The notes under the pieces were generated by a model. It saw nothing but the letters and a program-made list of their open reading frames with translations, searched no databases and had not been told where the DNA came from. Below are positions 9,047 through 18,047 of a DNA stretch of 51,671 nucleotides, piece by piece; position 1 is the stretch's first letter, and every line of letters begins with the position of its first letter. The position numbers were made by a program, and so were the translations under genes. This DNA is from Vogesella oryzae (lineage in GTDB: Bacteria > Pseudomonadota > Gammaproteobacteria > Burkholderiales > Chromobacteriaceae), in NCBI RefSeq assembly GCF_902829295.1, contig NZ_CADEPL010000006.1, positions 1 to 51,671 on the forward strand. Reading direction: 5' to 3'.

Positions 9047-10003
9047 GTGGTTATAAAATTCCTGGTGGTATCCCCACCCTTTCAAGAAACATCTGGTGGT
9101 GTCGTTGTGCTACACAAACTGTGCGACATCCTCAATGAGTTGGGATACTCTTCGTATATATATCCCCATATTAATGCTAGACCTTATTATCACGGCCAGC
9201 GATTAAAAACGATTTTCTTAGGCATTTATGATGACATAAAATTGTTTTCCTATATTTTTTTTCATAAATTCCAGCTTAACCCCAAATACAATACACCACT
9301 ATTAAAATCCTGCCATTCAGTTCGTGACAGCCGCGAGTGGATAGTGATTTACCCAGAAATAGTTGATGGCAACCCAGTGGCTGCGAAAAACGTTGTTAGA
9401 TGGTTCTTGCATCGTCCCGGCTTTCATACAAATCAAGTTTTTTATGGCACAGGAGAGTTGTACTATAGATTCAATGATGCAATACGTTCGATCCAAATCG
9501 AAGGCTCTACCATGGCTGATGATTTATTGAGAGTAATTAGTTTCCCCATCGAACACTACAATATGGACGGAGTCTCTACAGAGCGAAAAGGCACTGCATA
9601 TTGTCTTCGAAAAGGAAAAGGAAAGAAAATCGTCCACGATCTGAATGACTCAATATTGATCGATGGCATGAGTCACAGCGAAGTAGCGGCAGTTTTAAAA
9701 AAAGTGAAACAATTCATATCGTACGATACATATACCGCTTATTCCATTTTTGCAATACTATGCGGCAGTGAATCTATTGTTATCCCTGATGATGGAATTA
9801 GCGAAGAGCAATGGTATCCAAGCGAAGAGGATCGCTATGGTATTGCATATGGATTTGACCGCTTAGACTGGGCCGCATCCACACGAGAGTTACAGATTTC
9901 TAGAGTCATTACTGAGCACGAACGTACCATTGCGTCAGTTGATAAATTTGCCAAATCAGCTATTGATTTTTTTGCCTCTTCTTTACCATCAAAATCAAAT
10001 TAA
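9047..10003 (+). CDS. Glycosyltransferase-like protein (resembles WavQ-type lipopolysaccharide proteins)
   Basis: This product is not recognised with certainty. The N-terminus IKFLVVSPPFQETSGGVVVLH reads as a GT-B type fold, and the middle contains IVIYPEIVDGNP and VVRWFLHRPGF. Towards the C-terminus is the striking PSEEDRYGIAYGFDRLDWA, which I associate from memory with WavQ-like proteins of lipopolysaccharide loci. The chosen start is GTG 9047 with AAGG eight bases upstream; a TTG at 9017 would add ten residues and has no ribosome site. The product is about 318 residues. It lies alone, 203 bases after wzx, and is AT-rich. A role in transferring a sugar to the repeat unit is inferred from position. 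Confidence 0.6.
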   Translation: MVIKFLVVSPPFQETSGGVVVLHKLCDILNELGYSSYIYPHINARPYYHGQRLKTIFLGIYDDIKLFSYIFFHKFQLNPKYNTPLLKSCHSVRDSREWIVIYPEIVDGNPVAAKNVVRWFLHRPGFHTNQVFYGTGELYYRFNDAIRSIQIEGSTMADDLLRVISFPIEHYNMDGVSTERKGTAYCLRKGKGKKIVHDLNDSILIDGMSHSEVAAVLKKVKQFISYDTYTAYSIFAILCGSESIVIPDDGISEEQWYPSEEDRYGIAYGFDRLDWAASTRELQISRVITEHERTIASVDKFAKSAIDFFASSLPSKSN

Positions 10004-10119
10004 ATTCTTACTCCATTAAATTTCGCAAACCAAACAATACAATAAAACATCAAAAACTTGCAAAATAGCGCACCGCGAAAACACCACAGACAGGGGCGTG
10101 AAAATACAATCGGAAAAAA

Positions 10120-11004
10120 ATGCAAATTTGCTCAATAATAGTAAGTTTCAACCCGGATCTAAGCAATATTATTTGCTTAGCAGAGACTCTTGTAGAACAA
10201 GGCTCTTTTGTTGTTATCATCGACAATAATTCTTCAAACAAACATTCCCTAAAAAACAAAGTGCAAGCCCTAGATCGGGCACATCTATTCATTCTAGAAA
10301 AAAACACTGGAATTGCACACGCTCAAAACATAGGAATCGAATATGCAGAGAAGAATAATTTTACTCAAATTTTTTTCTTTGACCAAGATAGCACCATTGA
10401 CAGCAGCTATCTAAAAAAACAAACCCAAACATTTTCTTGTATAAAAGCGCAACAACCAAATCTAGCGGCGCTTGGCCCCGCCTTTGTCGACAAGAAACAC
10501 GGTTTTCATTACAAGATCGTCAATATTGACCGCTATGGTAGACGTACCAAGATTGATACCCAGCATATGCAGCAGCCTTTTGCTGCGTCGCTAATCATTT
10601 CCTCCGGCAGTCTGGTGGCCACAGATGCATTACGCGCCATCGGCCCGATGGATGAGCGCTTCTTCATTGATTATGTCGATACCGAATGGTGTCTGCGTGC
10701 GCAGGCCAAGGGTTACAGCATCTATGTCAACCCTCAGGTACAGATGCTGCACGCCATTGGCGATAACTCGCTGAAATTGCTGAAATGGCGCGTACCGGTG
10801 CATAGCGCATTTCGCCGCTATTACCGCATCCGCAATGCTTTTTTCCTGCTGAAGATGCCGCATGTTCCAACCTTGCTGGCAGTACGGGAAATTGCCTTCA
10901 ACCTGGTGCATCAGATGGTATTGATTCTGTTTGGACAGAACAAAATGGGTTATGTGCGTTCGCTGTGGCGCGGGTTGAAGGATGGACTGAATGGAAAGTA
11001 CTGA
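10120..11004 (+). CDS. Family 2 glycosyltransferase, rhamnosyltransferase-like
   Basis: This 294-residue GT-A enzyme should act on the cytosolic face of the membrane. It has the nucleotide-sugar fold SIIVSFNPDLSN, the NTGIAHAQNIGI stretch, the metal-binding FFDQDS motif near residue 90, and DERFFIDYVDTEWCLRAQAKGY, typical of RfbN/WbbL-like rhamnosyltransferases. dTDP-L-rhamnose from the rml genes is the likely donor. The first part of the gene (to about 10530) is AT-rich like the upstream island. The rest has the GC-rich codon use of the downstream gene, which suggests a second recombination junction within the frame. A weak ribosome site, CGGAAA, precedes the ATG. Confidence 0.88.
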   Translation: MQICSIIVSFNPDLSNIICLAETLVEQGSFVVIIDNNSSNKHSLKNKVQALDRAHLFILEKNTGIAHAQNIGIEYAEKNNFTQIFFFDQDSTIDSSYLKKQTQTFSCIKAQQPNLAALGPAFVDKKHGFHYKIVNIDRYGRRTKIDTQHMQQPFAASLIISSGSLVATDALRAIGPMDERFFIDYVDTEWCLRAQAKGYSIYVNPQVQMLHAIGDNSLKLLKWRVPVHSAFRRYYRIRNAFFLLKMPHVPTLLAVREIAFNLVHQMVLILFGQNKMGYVRSLWRGLKDGLNGKY

Positions 11005-11818
11005 AATGCCCAAGCTTTTTGCGTCCATCGTGCTGTACAAGCATCAGTATCAGGATGTGAAACCCACCATGGATGCGCTGCTTGGCTGCAACAGCCTGCA
11101 CGGTCTGGTGCTGGTGGATAATGGCGACTGTGAATGGGCCGGACAGCTGGCACTGCCCAAGGTGCATTACATCCGCTCTGACCGCAATGGCGGTTATGGT
11201 CATGGGCACAATCAGGCCATACGGGCATTTGCCGGACAAGCGGATTATTTTCTGATTTGCAATCCGGACATCCAGTTTCACAGCGCGGATCTGGACAGTT
11301 ATCTAGCCGGGCTGAGTGGACACGCAGCGGGCTTGTTCATGCCGCGCATCGTTTACCCCGATGGCACGCAGCAGGAGCTGTGCAAGCTGCTCCCCAGCCC
11401 GGCCAATCTGTTTGCGCGCCGTTTCCTGCCCGCGCTGGCAGAGAAGCTGGACCAGCGCTACATGCTCCGCCATGCCGACTTTGACAAAGCCTTCTTTGCC
11501 CCGTCGCTATCCGGCTGCTTCATGCTGTTCCGCGCCGCGGCGCTGCTGGAGCTGAACGGCTTTGATGACAATTTCTTCATGTATATGGAGGATGTCGATC
11601 TCTCACGTCGCTGCGCAGTGCGATTTGGCAATCTGTATCTGCCGGAGATGACCGTCACCCATCATTTTGCCAAGGCATCGTATACCGACCGGAAATTGCT
11701 GAAAGCCCATATCCGCTCTGCCTTGCAGTATTTCAGCAAGTGGGGCTGGCTATTCGATCGCACGCGCAGTCGTTTGAACAAGGCTTGCCTGGCACAGCTA
11801 CCTACCCGCTCTGACTGA
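10991..11818 (+). CDS. Family 2 glycosyltransferase, WbbL-like rhamnosyltransferase
   Basis: This 275-residue GT2 protein has SIVLYKHQY at the N-terminus, the DRNGGYGHGHNQAI loop, the metal-site region LICNPDIQF, and NFFMYMEDVDLSRRCAVRFG in the acceptor half. This is the pattern of WbbL-type dTDP-rhamnose transferases. The ATG at 10991 has AAGGA eight bases upstream and overlaps the previous gene by 14 bases. A second ATG at 11006 would remove five residues and fits the family equally well. It is the last plus-strand gene of the polysaccharide locus and ends 27 bases before the convergent UPF0104-type gene, with no terminator between them. Confidence 0.87.
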   Translation: MESTEMPKLFASIVLYKHQYQDVKPTMDALLGCNSLHGLVLVDNGDCEWAGQLALPKVHYIRSDRNGGYGHGHNQAIRAFAGQADYFLICNPDIQFHSADLDSYLAGLSGHAAGLFMPRIVYPDGTQQELCKLLPSPANLFARRFLPALAEKLDQRYMLRHADFDKAFFAPSLSGCFMLFRAAALLELNGFDDNFFMYMEDVDLSRRCAVRFGNLYLPEMTVTHHFAKASYTDRKLLKAHIRSALQYFSKWGWLFDRTRSRLNKACLAQLPTRSD

Positions 11819-11845
11819 ACCGCCCGCAAGAATGGGGATGGAGGG

Positions 11846-12787
11846 TCAGACGGCGGCGCTTTCTGGCAACTTCCACTCCGCCAGCACAATGGCTGCCATC
11901 CCCAGCAATACGGCAAACCACATAGTGGCAAAGCGGATACCCACCGCAGCCAGAACAGCCGTTGCCATCGAACCGCCCTGCCACAGCAGGCTGCCCACGA
12001 TGACCGACTCGGTAGAACCTATGCCGCCCGGCAACATGGAAGCCGCCCCCGCCAGCATCGCCAGTGGGTAACTGGAAAACAACGCCAACCACGACATGCC
12101 GGGGGACAAAGATTCCACCAGCCAGACAAAGGCCGTAGCAGTAAGCGACCACGCCGCCACGCCCGCTACGGCGGCAACCGCCAGGTCTTGCCAGCCCAAC
12201 CAACGCAGTCCACCCCGCATACCTCGGCGCAACAGGCGCATGAGCCGATACGATCTGTGGCAACGGTGCCAGCGCAGCTTCGCATGCAACCGTCCCAACC
12301 AGCGCGGCTGTCTCATCAGGATGGCCAGTAGCAGCAGCACCACACCTACAAACAGGGCCAGCACAGGAAACAGCGGCGCGGCCAACATCCCAGGCATGGT
12401 CAACAGCAGTACCACCAATAAATCCCAGCCACGCTCATAGATAAAAGCTGACAGGACCTGTTCGTGCGATATGCCCAGCCGTTGCAGGTAGCGAATACGG
12501 ATCAGCTCCCCCACTTTGCCCGGCGTGGCGGTATAGGCGAAGCCGGACAGATAAATGTAAAAGCCCAGCCAGAAGGGCTGCGCCTGTCCGGCACGTTGCA
12601 ACAGGTAATGCCAGCGCAGATAGCGCAAGAAAAAGGACAGCAACGCCATGCCCATCAGTACCGGCATGATGCTGGCGAGCACCGGTAAACGGGCAAACAT
12701 GTCATGCCGGGCATCCGTAATCAGTAGCGCCGTCAGATAACACGCAGTCAGTGCAGCAAATGTCAGTAATGGTCGATTCCGCTTCAT
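11846..12787 (-). CDS. Polytopic membrane protein, UPF0104/LPG-synthase transmembrane family
   Basis: This 313-residue integral membrane protein has about eight hydrophobic segments and the family signature SGFAYTATPGKVGELIRIRYL, plus the later MLPGGIGSTESVIVG. Members of this family (the transmembrane half of MprF and AglD-like proteins) are associated with lipid or lipid-linked-sugar translocation. It lacks the MprF catalytic domain. It is the last gene of the minus-strand arabinose-type operon, six bases beyond gtrA, so moving a polyprenyl-linked sugar across the membrane is a reasonable guess. The substrate is unknown. Confidence 0.78.
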   Translation of the reverse strand: MKRNRPLLTFAALTACYLTALLITDARHDMFARLPVLASIMPVLMGMALLSFFLRYLRWHYLLQRAGQAQPFWLGFYIYLSGFAYTATPGKVGELIRIRYLQRLGISHEQVLSAFIYERGWDLLVVLLLTMPGMLAAPLFPVLALFVGVVLLLLAILMRQPRWLGRLHAKLRWHRCHRSYRLMRLLRRGMRGGLRWLGWQDLAVAAVAGVAAWSLTATAFVWLVESLSPGMSWLALFSSYPLAMLAGAASMLPGGIGSTESVIVGSLLWQGGSMATAVLAAVGIRFATMWFAVLLGMAAIVLAEWKLPESAAV

Positions 12788-12793
12788 GCTGTA

Positions 12794-13195
12794 TCAGCGG
12801 AAAGACCAGCGTTTGTGTCCCAGATAACTGGTGAACACCGGGGCTGCCACCCCGATGGCGTGGGCGATCTCCCGGCTGAAGTGGGTCACACCAAGCATGG
12901 GCAACAGGTAGAGCGCCATGCCCATGCTGATCAGCCAAGTCTGTATCACCGCAACCAGATTGACCAGGGTGAAATACAGCGCAGAACGGTGCATAGACTG
13001 GCTGCTTTGCTTGAAGACAAACATTCTGGCCAGCACAAAAGCAGTGATCATCCCGGTGAGGTAGGCCAGGATTACCGCGGTGGAGAAGTCACACCAGTGG
13101 TTGTACACAATGCGCGAGCCAAAATTGACCGCAGCAGCCAGCCCCCCGGTCAGCAGGAACACCAGGAACTGGCGCGACATGAAGTGACGGATCAT
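12794..13195 (-). CDS. GtrA-family membrane protein (Rv3789-like)
   Basis: This 133-residue protein has four hydrophobic segments and GtrA-family features: [20 protein letters not shown] near the N-terminus, [12 protein letters not shown] in the middle and the C-terminal LGHKRWSF. GtrA proteins are linked to flipping of polyprenyl-phosphate sugars. In Mycobacterium tuberculosis the GtrA protein Rv3789 is encoded next to dprE1/dprE2 and has been tied to decaprenyl-phospho-arabinose, so this neighbourhood is telling. The start ATG at 13195 overlaps the stop of the upstream oxidoreductase (ATGA). A longer in-frame extension lies within that gene and was discarded. Confidence 0.85.
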   Translation of the reverse strand: MIRHFMSRQFLVFLLTGGLAAAVNFGSRIVYNHWCDFSTAVILAYLTGMITAFVLARMFVFKQSSQSMHRSALYFTLVNLVAVIQTWLISMGMALYLLPMLGVTHFSREIAHAIGVAAPVFTSYLGHKRWSFR

Positions 13196-14481
13196 GCCAC
13201 CGCCTTTTGTGCCAGTGCCCGGCCATAACCGATGCTCTCGGAAATGCCACGGTCTTCCGGATAGTAATACGAGGTATCCGCCACCCACAGGCCTTGAACC
13301 GGCAATGCGGCCGGCGGCAGCTGCTCCAGATAACCCGGATCGCAGATCGGCTGTGCATGACGATAACGGCTAGCCCGCATGGCGATGAAATCGTCGTCCT
13401 GCAGCTCCGGATTGATCTTCTTGAGATAGCGCTTCACTTTGCCCAAGAACACTTCATCCGGTTCGGCATACTTGGCATGTTCCCAAGGCATGTAAAACGG
13501 TACATAGACAATATGCTGGTCTAGCGGGCGCAAATTGCTGTATTCCACCAGGCCAGGAATATCCATTTCCTCGTCATTGGTGTTGAGCCAGAAGTTTTCC
13601 GTTACCGGCTTTTTCAGCTTGGCAATGACACAAACGACGGCGATGTTCTTGATCTGCTGGAATTTCTGCAGCACATCTGCGGGCAAGTCCGGCATGATTC
13701 TGGGGATAAACGGCAACGGGACCGTGCTGATGGCCTTGTCAAAGGCTTCGAACCCGGCGGCGGTTTCCACACCGCGCACTTTGCCTTCAGCCATCACCAC
13801 CCGGTTGACCGACGTGCTCAGGCGAATCTCCCCGCCATGCGCCGCAATATCATTCCGCATGGCTTGCAACAAGGTCGCCGAGCCGCCCTCCAGAAAACCC
13901 AGTTTTTCACGGAACAGGCTGTAGCGTGATCGACCGATACGGCGGATACGGCTCCAGATCCAGGCGGCAGACAGATTGGAGCTGTAGTGGTAAAACTTGT
14001 AATCAAACAGGCGACGCCACAGCACTTCATAAGCCTCTTCGCCAACCCAGCGGCGGATCCAGCCAGTCGCCTCGACATGATCCAGTGGCTTCCAGTCGTT
14101 ACGCTTGGTGCAGAGAAAGGCATGCAGGCCGTAACGGAACTTCGCCACCAGGCCCAGCCCTTTGAAACCGAGCAAGGCCAGCGGATTCCCCCAGGGCTGC
14201 AAGCGGTTCTGAAACCAGTAACCCATCTTGGTTTCCACCCATTGCATCTTGCTGCCCAGTTTCAACTCGTCCAGCACCTGCAGGAAGGCATGGTCGGAGA
14301 TGCAATGAAAATGGTAGTAGCGCTCAATATCCAGGCCATCAAAATCAAAAGTGGCAGTCATGCCGCCAACCCGGTCATCCGCCTCAAACAGAACCGGAAC
14401 ATGACCATCGCGAGCCAGTTGATAAGCAACGGCCAAGCCCATTGGACCGGCTCCCAGTACGGCGATACGTTGTTTTTGCAT
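13192..14481 (-). CDS. FAD-dependent oxidoreductase (amine-oxidase/UDP-galactopyranose-mutase-like)
   Basis: This 429-residue flavoprotein has the dinucleotide motif [17 protein letters not shown] (6-22), then [16 protein letters not shown], as in protoporphyrinogen-oxidase, amine-oxidase and UGM-like enzymes. It ends with the FAD-binding stretch [20 protein letters not shown]. It has no transmembrane segment and no UGM-specific signature that I can assign, so mutase activity is only one option; desaturation or oxidation of a sugar or lipid carrier is another. It is co-transcribed with an epimerase (two-base gap) and with gtrA, inside the DprE-type operon. Confidence 0.75.
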   Translation of the reverse strand: MQKQRIAVLGAGPMGLAVAYQLARDGHVPVLFEADDRVGGMTATFDFDGLDIERYYHFHCISDHAFLQVLDELKLGSKMQWVETKMGYWFQNRLQPWGNPLALLGFKGLGLVAKFRYGLHAFLCTKRNDWKPLDHVEATGWIRRWVGEEAYEVLWRRLFDYKFYHYSSNLSAAWIWSRIRRIGRSRYSLFREKLGFLEGGSATLLQAMRNDIAAHGGEIRLSTSVNRVVMAEGKVRGVETAAGFEAFDKAISTVPLPFIPRIMPDLPADVLQKFQQIKNIAVVCVIAKLKKPVTENFWLNTNDEEMDIPGLVEYSNLRPLDQHIVYVPFYMPWEHAKYAEPDEVFLGKVKRYLKKINPELQDDDFIAMRASRYRHAQPICDPGYLEQLPPAALPVQGLWVADTSYYYPEDRGISESIGYGRALAQKAVA

Positions 14482-14483
14482 TC

Positions 14484-15431
14484 TCAGAAATCCAGTACTA
14501 CCTGGCTGTATTGCGGGTCATTGAAAGTTGCGTCCACAGCCTTGCTGAAAGGTGTTGCCGTCACCTGGAAAATGGCAGGCCAATCTATGACCTCAAATTC
14601 GTCATGAGCAACCAATGCCTTGAGCTGATCGGCGGTAAAGGGCGGGTCGCGGTCAAACAGCGCCCAAGTCTTCAGCAAAACGTAGAATAGTCCATAGGGA
14701 ATGTGCAACAGCATGGTTCTGGCAGCGACAGCCTTACGGATGGCACGGATGATATCTACGTAGTCGATCTTCTCCCGGCCACTGATATTGAATACCTGCC
14801 CATTAATACCGGATTTCAGGCAACTGACGATAATGCTGGCGAAATCGCCGACATACAGCGGCTGGCGCATATAGCGGCCATCACCGGGAATGGGAAACAC
14901 CGGCACCTTCTGCATGAAGCGCGACAGCCACCCCAGATGCTTGCGATCAAACCAGCCAAACATCAGGGTCGGCCGCAATACCACGCAATTGATGCCACTG
15001 GCCAGCACCATTTCTTCCTGCTCTTTCTTGGTGTTGGTGTAATCATCGTTCGCCACCGACTCAACCACCGACGAACTGATATGCACGGTGTAGGGAATGT
15101 TGTAGCGCCTGATGGCCGCCAGTACATGCTTGGTAGAGGTGATATTGTTCCGGACGAAGGGCTCCTGCGTGGGTGCGCCGATTTGTGCCTGCAGCATCAC
15201 CAACGCTGCGGCACCTTCGAAGTGGCGCTCCCACTCACCCGGTTCTGCCAGATCAGCATACTCGACGGTAATGTCACGATGCAGGCTACGTAGAATCTCC
15301 AGATTGGCCTTGTGCTTGTCCAGCACCACCAGATTGGTATATCCCGCTCTTTTCAGGTGAACCACCAGATTCTGACCTACCAGACCGGCACCGCCGGGTA
15401 GAATTATTTTATCGCTCATCAGCATTTCCAT
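14484..15431 (-). CDS. NAD(P)-dependent epimerase/dehydratase (extended SDR)
   Basis: This 315-residue member of the extended short-chain dehydrogenase family has a Rossmann glycine motif ([11 protein letters not shown], from about residue 11), an HISSSVVES catalytic-serine stretch and a YTNTK Tyr-x3-Lys pair near residue 139. Nucleotide-sugar epimerases and dehydratases look like this, but the substrate cannot be assigned. The ATG at 15431 has AGGAAG eight bases upstream; an ATG at 15419 would also be possible. It is encoded between the GT-C-like membrane protein and the FAD oxidoreductase. Confidence 0.8.
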   Translation of the reverse strand: MEMLMSDKIILPGGAGLVGQNLVVHLKRAGYTNLVVLDKHKANLEILRSLHRDITVEYADLAEPGEWERHFEGAAALVMLQAQIGAPTQEPFVRNNITSTKHVLAAIRRYNIPYTVHISSSVVESVANDDYTNTKKEQEEMVLASGINCVVLRPTLMFGWFDRKHLGWLSRFMQKVPVFPIPGDGRYMRQPLYVGDFASIIVSCLKSGINGQVFNISGREKIDYVDIIRAIRKAVAARTMLLHIPYGLFYVLLKTWALFDRDPPFTADQLKALVAHDEFEVIDWPAIFQVTATPFSKAVDATFNDPQYSQVVLDF

Positions 15432-15495
15432 TTTGATTGCTTCCTTTCCTTAGTCATCAGGAAGCAATAGATATAAGTCTATTTTGGATGAATCA

Positions 15496-17187
15496 TCACT
15501 TCATGACGAAATGGCACTGCGGCGCACTGCCTATTCCGTACATGGATTGCGTCAACAGAGATTTTTTGACGTAACCACCAAAACCTGAATTTCTGGCAGT
15601 ACTACCAAATTTGGTTCCGACATCATCTCTCGGCATGCCGACGATGGCATATCCCGCGATCAAGCCTTGATCATTAACAATGGTCATTCGCTCTGGTGAT
15701 TTTTTATCAATCGACGAATAGACCCAACCATCAATACGGATGTAATCCGGAGCACGCCCCAGCCCAGCGACATGATCGACCGAGCCAATACATCCATGTA
15801 CATTATTCACATCTAGTTTCTTACCAATACTGCCCATCATTTCAGAAAATGGCGGCCTTGCAAAAACAGAAATGCCCTGAGTTGCCGCCTCGCCACTTAT
15901 CTTCAATGAATAATCCGGATCGGGAAACAAAGTTTTCAGATACTCCGTATCATTCACTTTCAGGGCTAGAGCAATCGCAGCTTGCTGACGCACTTTATAT
16001 ATAGTATCTACTGGTTTCAGCACCTTCAGCTGAAAACCAAGCATGGCTACCATCAAGAGAATAGTGCCTGTACACAGCATTTTTTTACTGTTTATGCTTG
16101 TGAAAGCAAAGGTTTTTCCCATTACTAGCGCCAATGCGGCCCATGCCATGATGGCCGGCGTGGTGTATCTGGTCTCCAACGCCTGTTCAACACCGAATAT
16201 TAAACGCCCACCAGCCGTACCAACTGCAGTTCCGATGATGTACGCGATAAAAAACAGTAGTGCAAAAACAAATGCCGATTTTTGTTTTTTTTGCCATTGC
16301 CGGTAAAGAGAAAGCAATGCAAATGATACAAATGCCCCTCCTGCCAAGACTGCAGCAACCGGCCCCAAATTTCCCTTACCTAACAGGTAATGAAATGGGC
16401 TACCAATATACATCAAGACATAGCACAAAAAACGGTCAGGTCTTTCCAAGAGAGCCGCCATTAAATGACCATGTCCATCTGGGGCTTGGTAATGAAAAAA
16501 ATACGCAATGGGAAAGATGACTGCCGCAATAAGTAATACAACACATTTACTTCCATCTAGTCTCAGCAAGCAGGCATAGATGAACATCAGCGGAAAAGCC
16601 AGCACTCCATTTGCCATAGAGCCAATTGCCAAGGCTGCGCAACAAAAAGCAAGAATAAAATATATAACCTGGCGGAGCTGAGCATACCGCGCAAGAAAAT
16701 AAAACGCACTCAAGGGCAACAACTGAGCCAGAATAAACTGAGACTGAAATGCCAGATAAAAATTATCAGATTGTGTCAGTAAAAATACCCAAGAAAACAA
16801 GGTAAAAACAAAAGTCAGAAAATAATCTTTCGAAAGTTGCTCTTCATAGGCAAGATCTTTTGCATAAAAATAAAAAATCAGACCACTAACAGCAAAAAGG
16901 CAATAATTTGCAAACACTGAAAAAATACTAACATCTCCGAAAAATTCAGAATCCAGCCAGAATATTATTCTCGCCAAAAGAATTCTATGTTCGTTATGCT
17001 GCTCCCACCATACACCATAATCACCAGCACGTACTTTCAGCAAAAAATCTATCGTACCATCCCACATATCCCAAAATGGAATAGCCGTGTAATTTTTCCA
17101 ACCACCAATAATAGCCAGCCCAAACATAAAAAAAAAGACGGTCACACTAAACGAAAGCAAATACCTAGCACCATTCAATTTCTTCAC
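15496..17187 (-). CDS. Large polytopic membrane protein, putative GT-C glycosyltransferase
   Basis: This 563-residue protein has about ten to eleven hydrophobic segments in its first 380 residues and a soluble C-terminal domain, most likely periplasmic. The first periplasmic loop carries FWDMWDGTIDF (from about residue 37) and WWEQHNEHRILLAR (from about 59). An acidic first loop of this kind is typical of GT-C transferases that use polyprenyl-phosphate sugars. The start is GTG with GAGG seven bases upstream. Its position in the DprE1/DprE2 operon makes it the best candidate for the transferase using the polyprenyl-phospho-pentose donor; this is inference. The gene is clearly more AT-rich than both flanks and is preceded by a 107-base AT-rich gap, which suggests separate acquisition. 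Confidence 0.6.
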   Translation of the reverse strand: MKKLNGARYLLSFSVTVFFFMFGLAIIGGWKNYTAIPFWDMWDGTIDFLLKVRAGDYGVWWEQHNEHRILLARIIFWLDSEFFGDVSIFSVFANYCLFAVSGLIFYFYAKDLAYEEQLSKDYFLTFVFTLFSWVFLLTQSDNFYLAFQSQFILAQLLPLSAFYFLARYAQLRQVIYFILAFCCAALAIGSMANGVLAFPLMFIYACLLRLDGSKCVVLLIAAVIFPIAYFFHYQAPDGHGHLMAALLERPDRFLCYVLMYIGSPFHYLLGKGNLGPVAAVLAGGAFVSFALLSLYRQWQKKQKSAFVFALLFFIAYIIGTAVGTAGGRLIFGVEQALETRYTTPAIMAWAALALVMGKTFAFTSINSKKMLCTGTILLMVAMLGFQLKVLKPVDTIYKVRQQAAIALALKVNDTEYLKTLFPDPDYSLKISGEAATQGISVFARPPFSEMMGSIGKKLDVNNVHGCIGSVDHVAGLGRAPDYIRIDGWVYSSIDKKSPERMTIVNDQGLIAGYAIVGMPRDDVGTKFGSTARNSGFGGYVKKSLLTQSMYGIGSAPQCHFVMK

Positions 17188-17294
17188 TTCCCCACCTCAA
17201 CTCAGCATTCAAATGTTCAATCAAAAAAATGATCAAAACATCATGACACAATACAATTAGATAATATCCAGAGCAGAAACTATCTTTTACTCAG

Positions 17295-18047
17295 CTAGAT
17301 ATCGAGCTTATTAAAAATAACACGCGGCAAATGCCGGATGATCAGCATGATCAACTGCCACTTGGCCGGTGCATAAATAACCGTTTTGCCACCTGCCACC
17401 CCGGATACGATGTTGCTGGCCACCTGTTCCACGCTCGCCAGCTTAGTCCCGCTGCTCTTGAGATGCGCGGTCATCGGGGTGTCGGTCGGGCCCGGCTTAA
17501 CCAGCACCACTTGAATCCGGCTGCCGGCAAAGCGGTGCTGCAGGCCTTGTGCATAACGGGTAACCAGGCCTTTAGCGGCGCCATACACATAATTGGACTT
17601 ACGGCCGCGATCCCCGGCAACCGAACCAATCAGCACCAGTTTGCCCTGCCCTACCTGTTCCAGTCGGCTGGCAAAGGCTTCGGCAAACAGCACCGGCGAG
17701 ATGGCATTAACTTCGAGTGCGACACGGTTGTGTTGCAGGTCTTGCTGACAAACAGCCTGCTCGGGCAGGGAGCCATGGGCCAGCAGTACGATGTCGGGAC
17801 TGACAGCGGTACAGGCCTGTTCTACCGTCCGGGCAATGGCTTCCGGCTGCAGAAAGTCGCTGATGATGGTCTGAATCAGGCACTGCGGGGCACGCACGCG
17901 CAAATCGGCTACCACCCGGTCAACGCGCTGCGCATCTCGTCCGATCAGCACCATTTCTTCCACGCCTTGTTGCAGCCACAGTCGAGCGCAATGCTCGGCC
18001 ATGGCGGAGGTGGCACCCACAATCACAATTTTACGCAGAGTAGACAT
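17295..18047 (-). CDS. dprE2: DprE2-like decaprenylphospho-2-keto-ribose reductase (SDR)
   Basis: In mycobacteria DprE2 reduces decaprenyl-phospho-2-keto-ribose to decaprenyl-phospho-arabinofuranose using NADH. This 250-residue SDR has a nucleotide-binding GATSAMAEHCARLW (11-24), S142 and the Y155-x3-K159 pair in YVYGAAKG. Its C-terminus, YAPAKWQLIMLIIRHLPR followed by VIFNKLDI, mirrors the M. tuberculosis DprE2 end (WAPA...RHIPRSIFRKLPI, from memory), a feature not shared with general SDRs. The start overlaps the dprE1 stop by one base. I infer that it works with DprE1 as an epimerising pair on a polyprenyl-phospho-ribose. Confidence 0.88.
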   Translation of the reverse strand: MSTLRKIVIVGATSAMAEHCARLWLQQGVEEMVLIGRDAQRVDRVVADLRVRAPQCLIQTIISDFLQPEAIARTVEQACTAVSPDIVLLAHGSLPEQAVCQQDLQHNRVALEVNAISPVLFAEAFASRLEQVGQGKLVLIGSVAGDRGRKSNYVYGAAKGLVTRYAQGLQHRFAGSRIQVVLVKPGPTDTPMTAHLKSSGTKLASVEQVASNIVSGVAGGKTVIYAPAKWQLIMLIIRHLPRVIFNKLDI

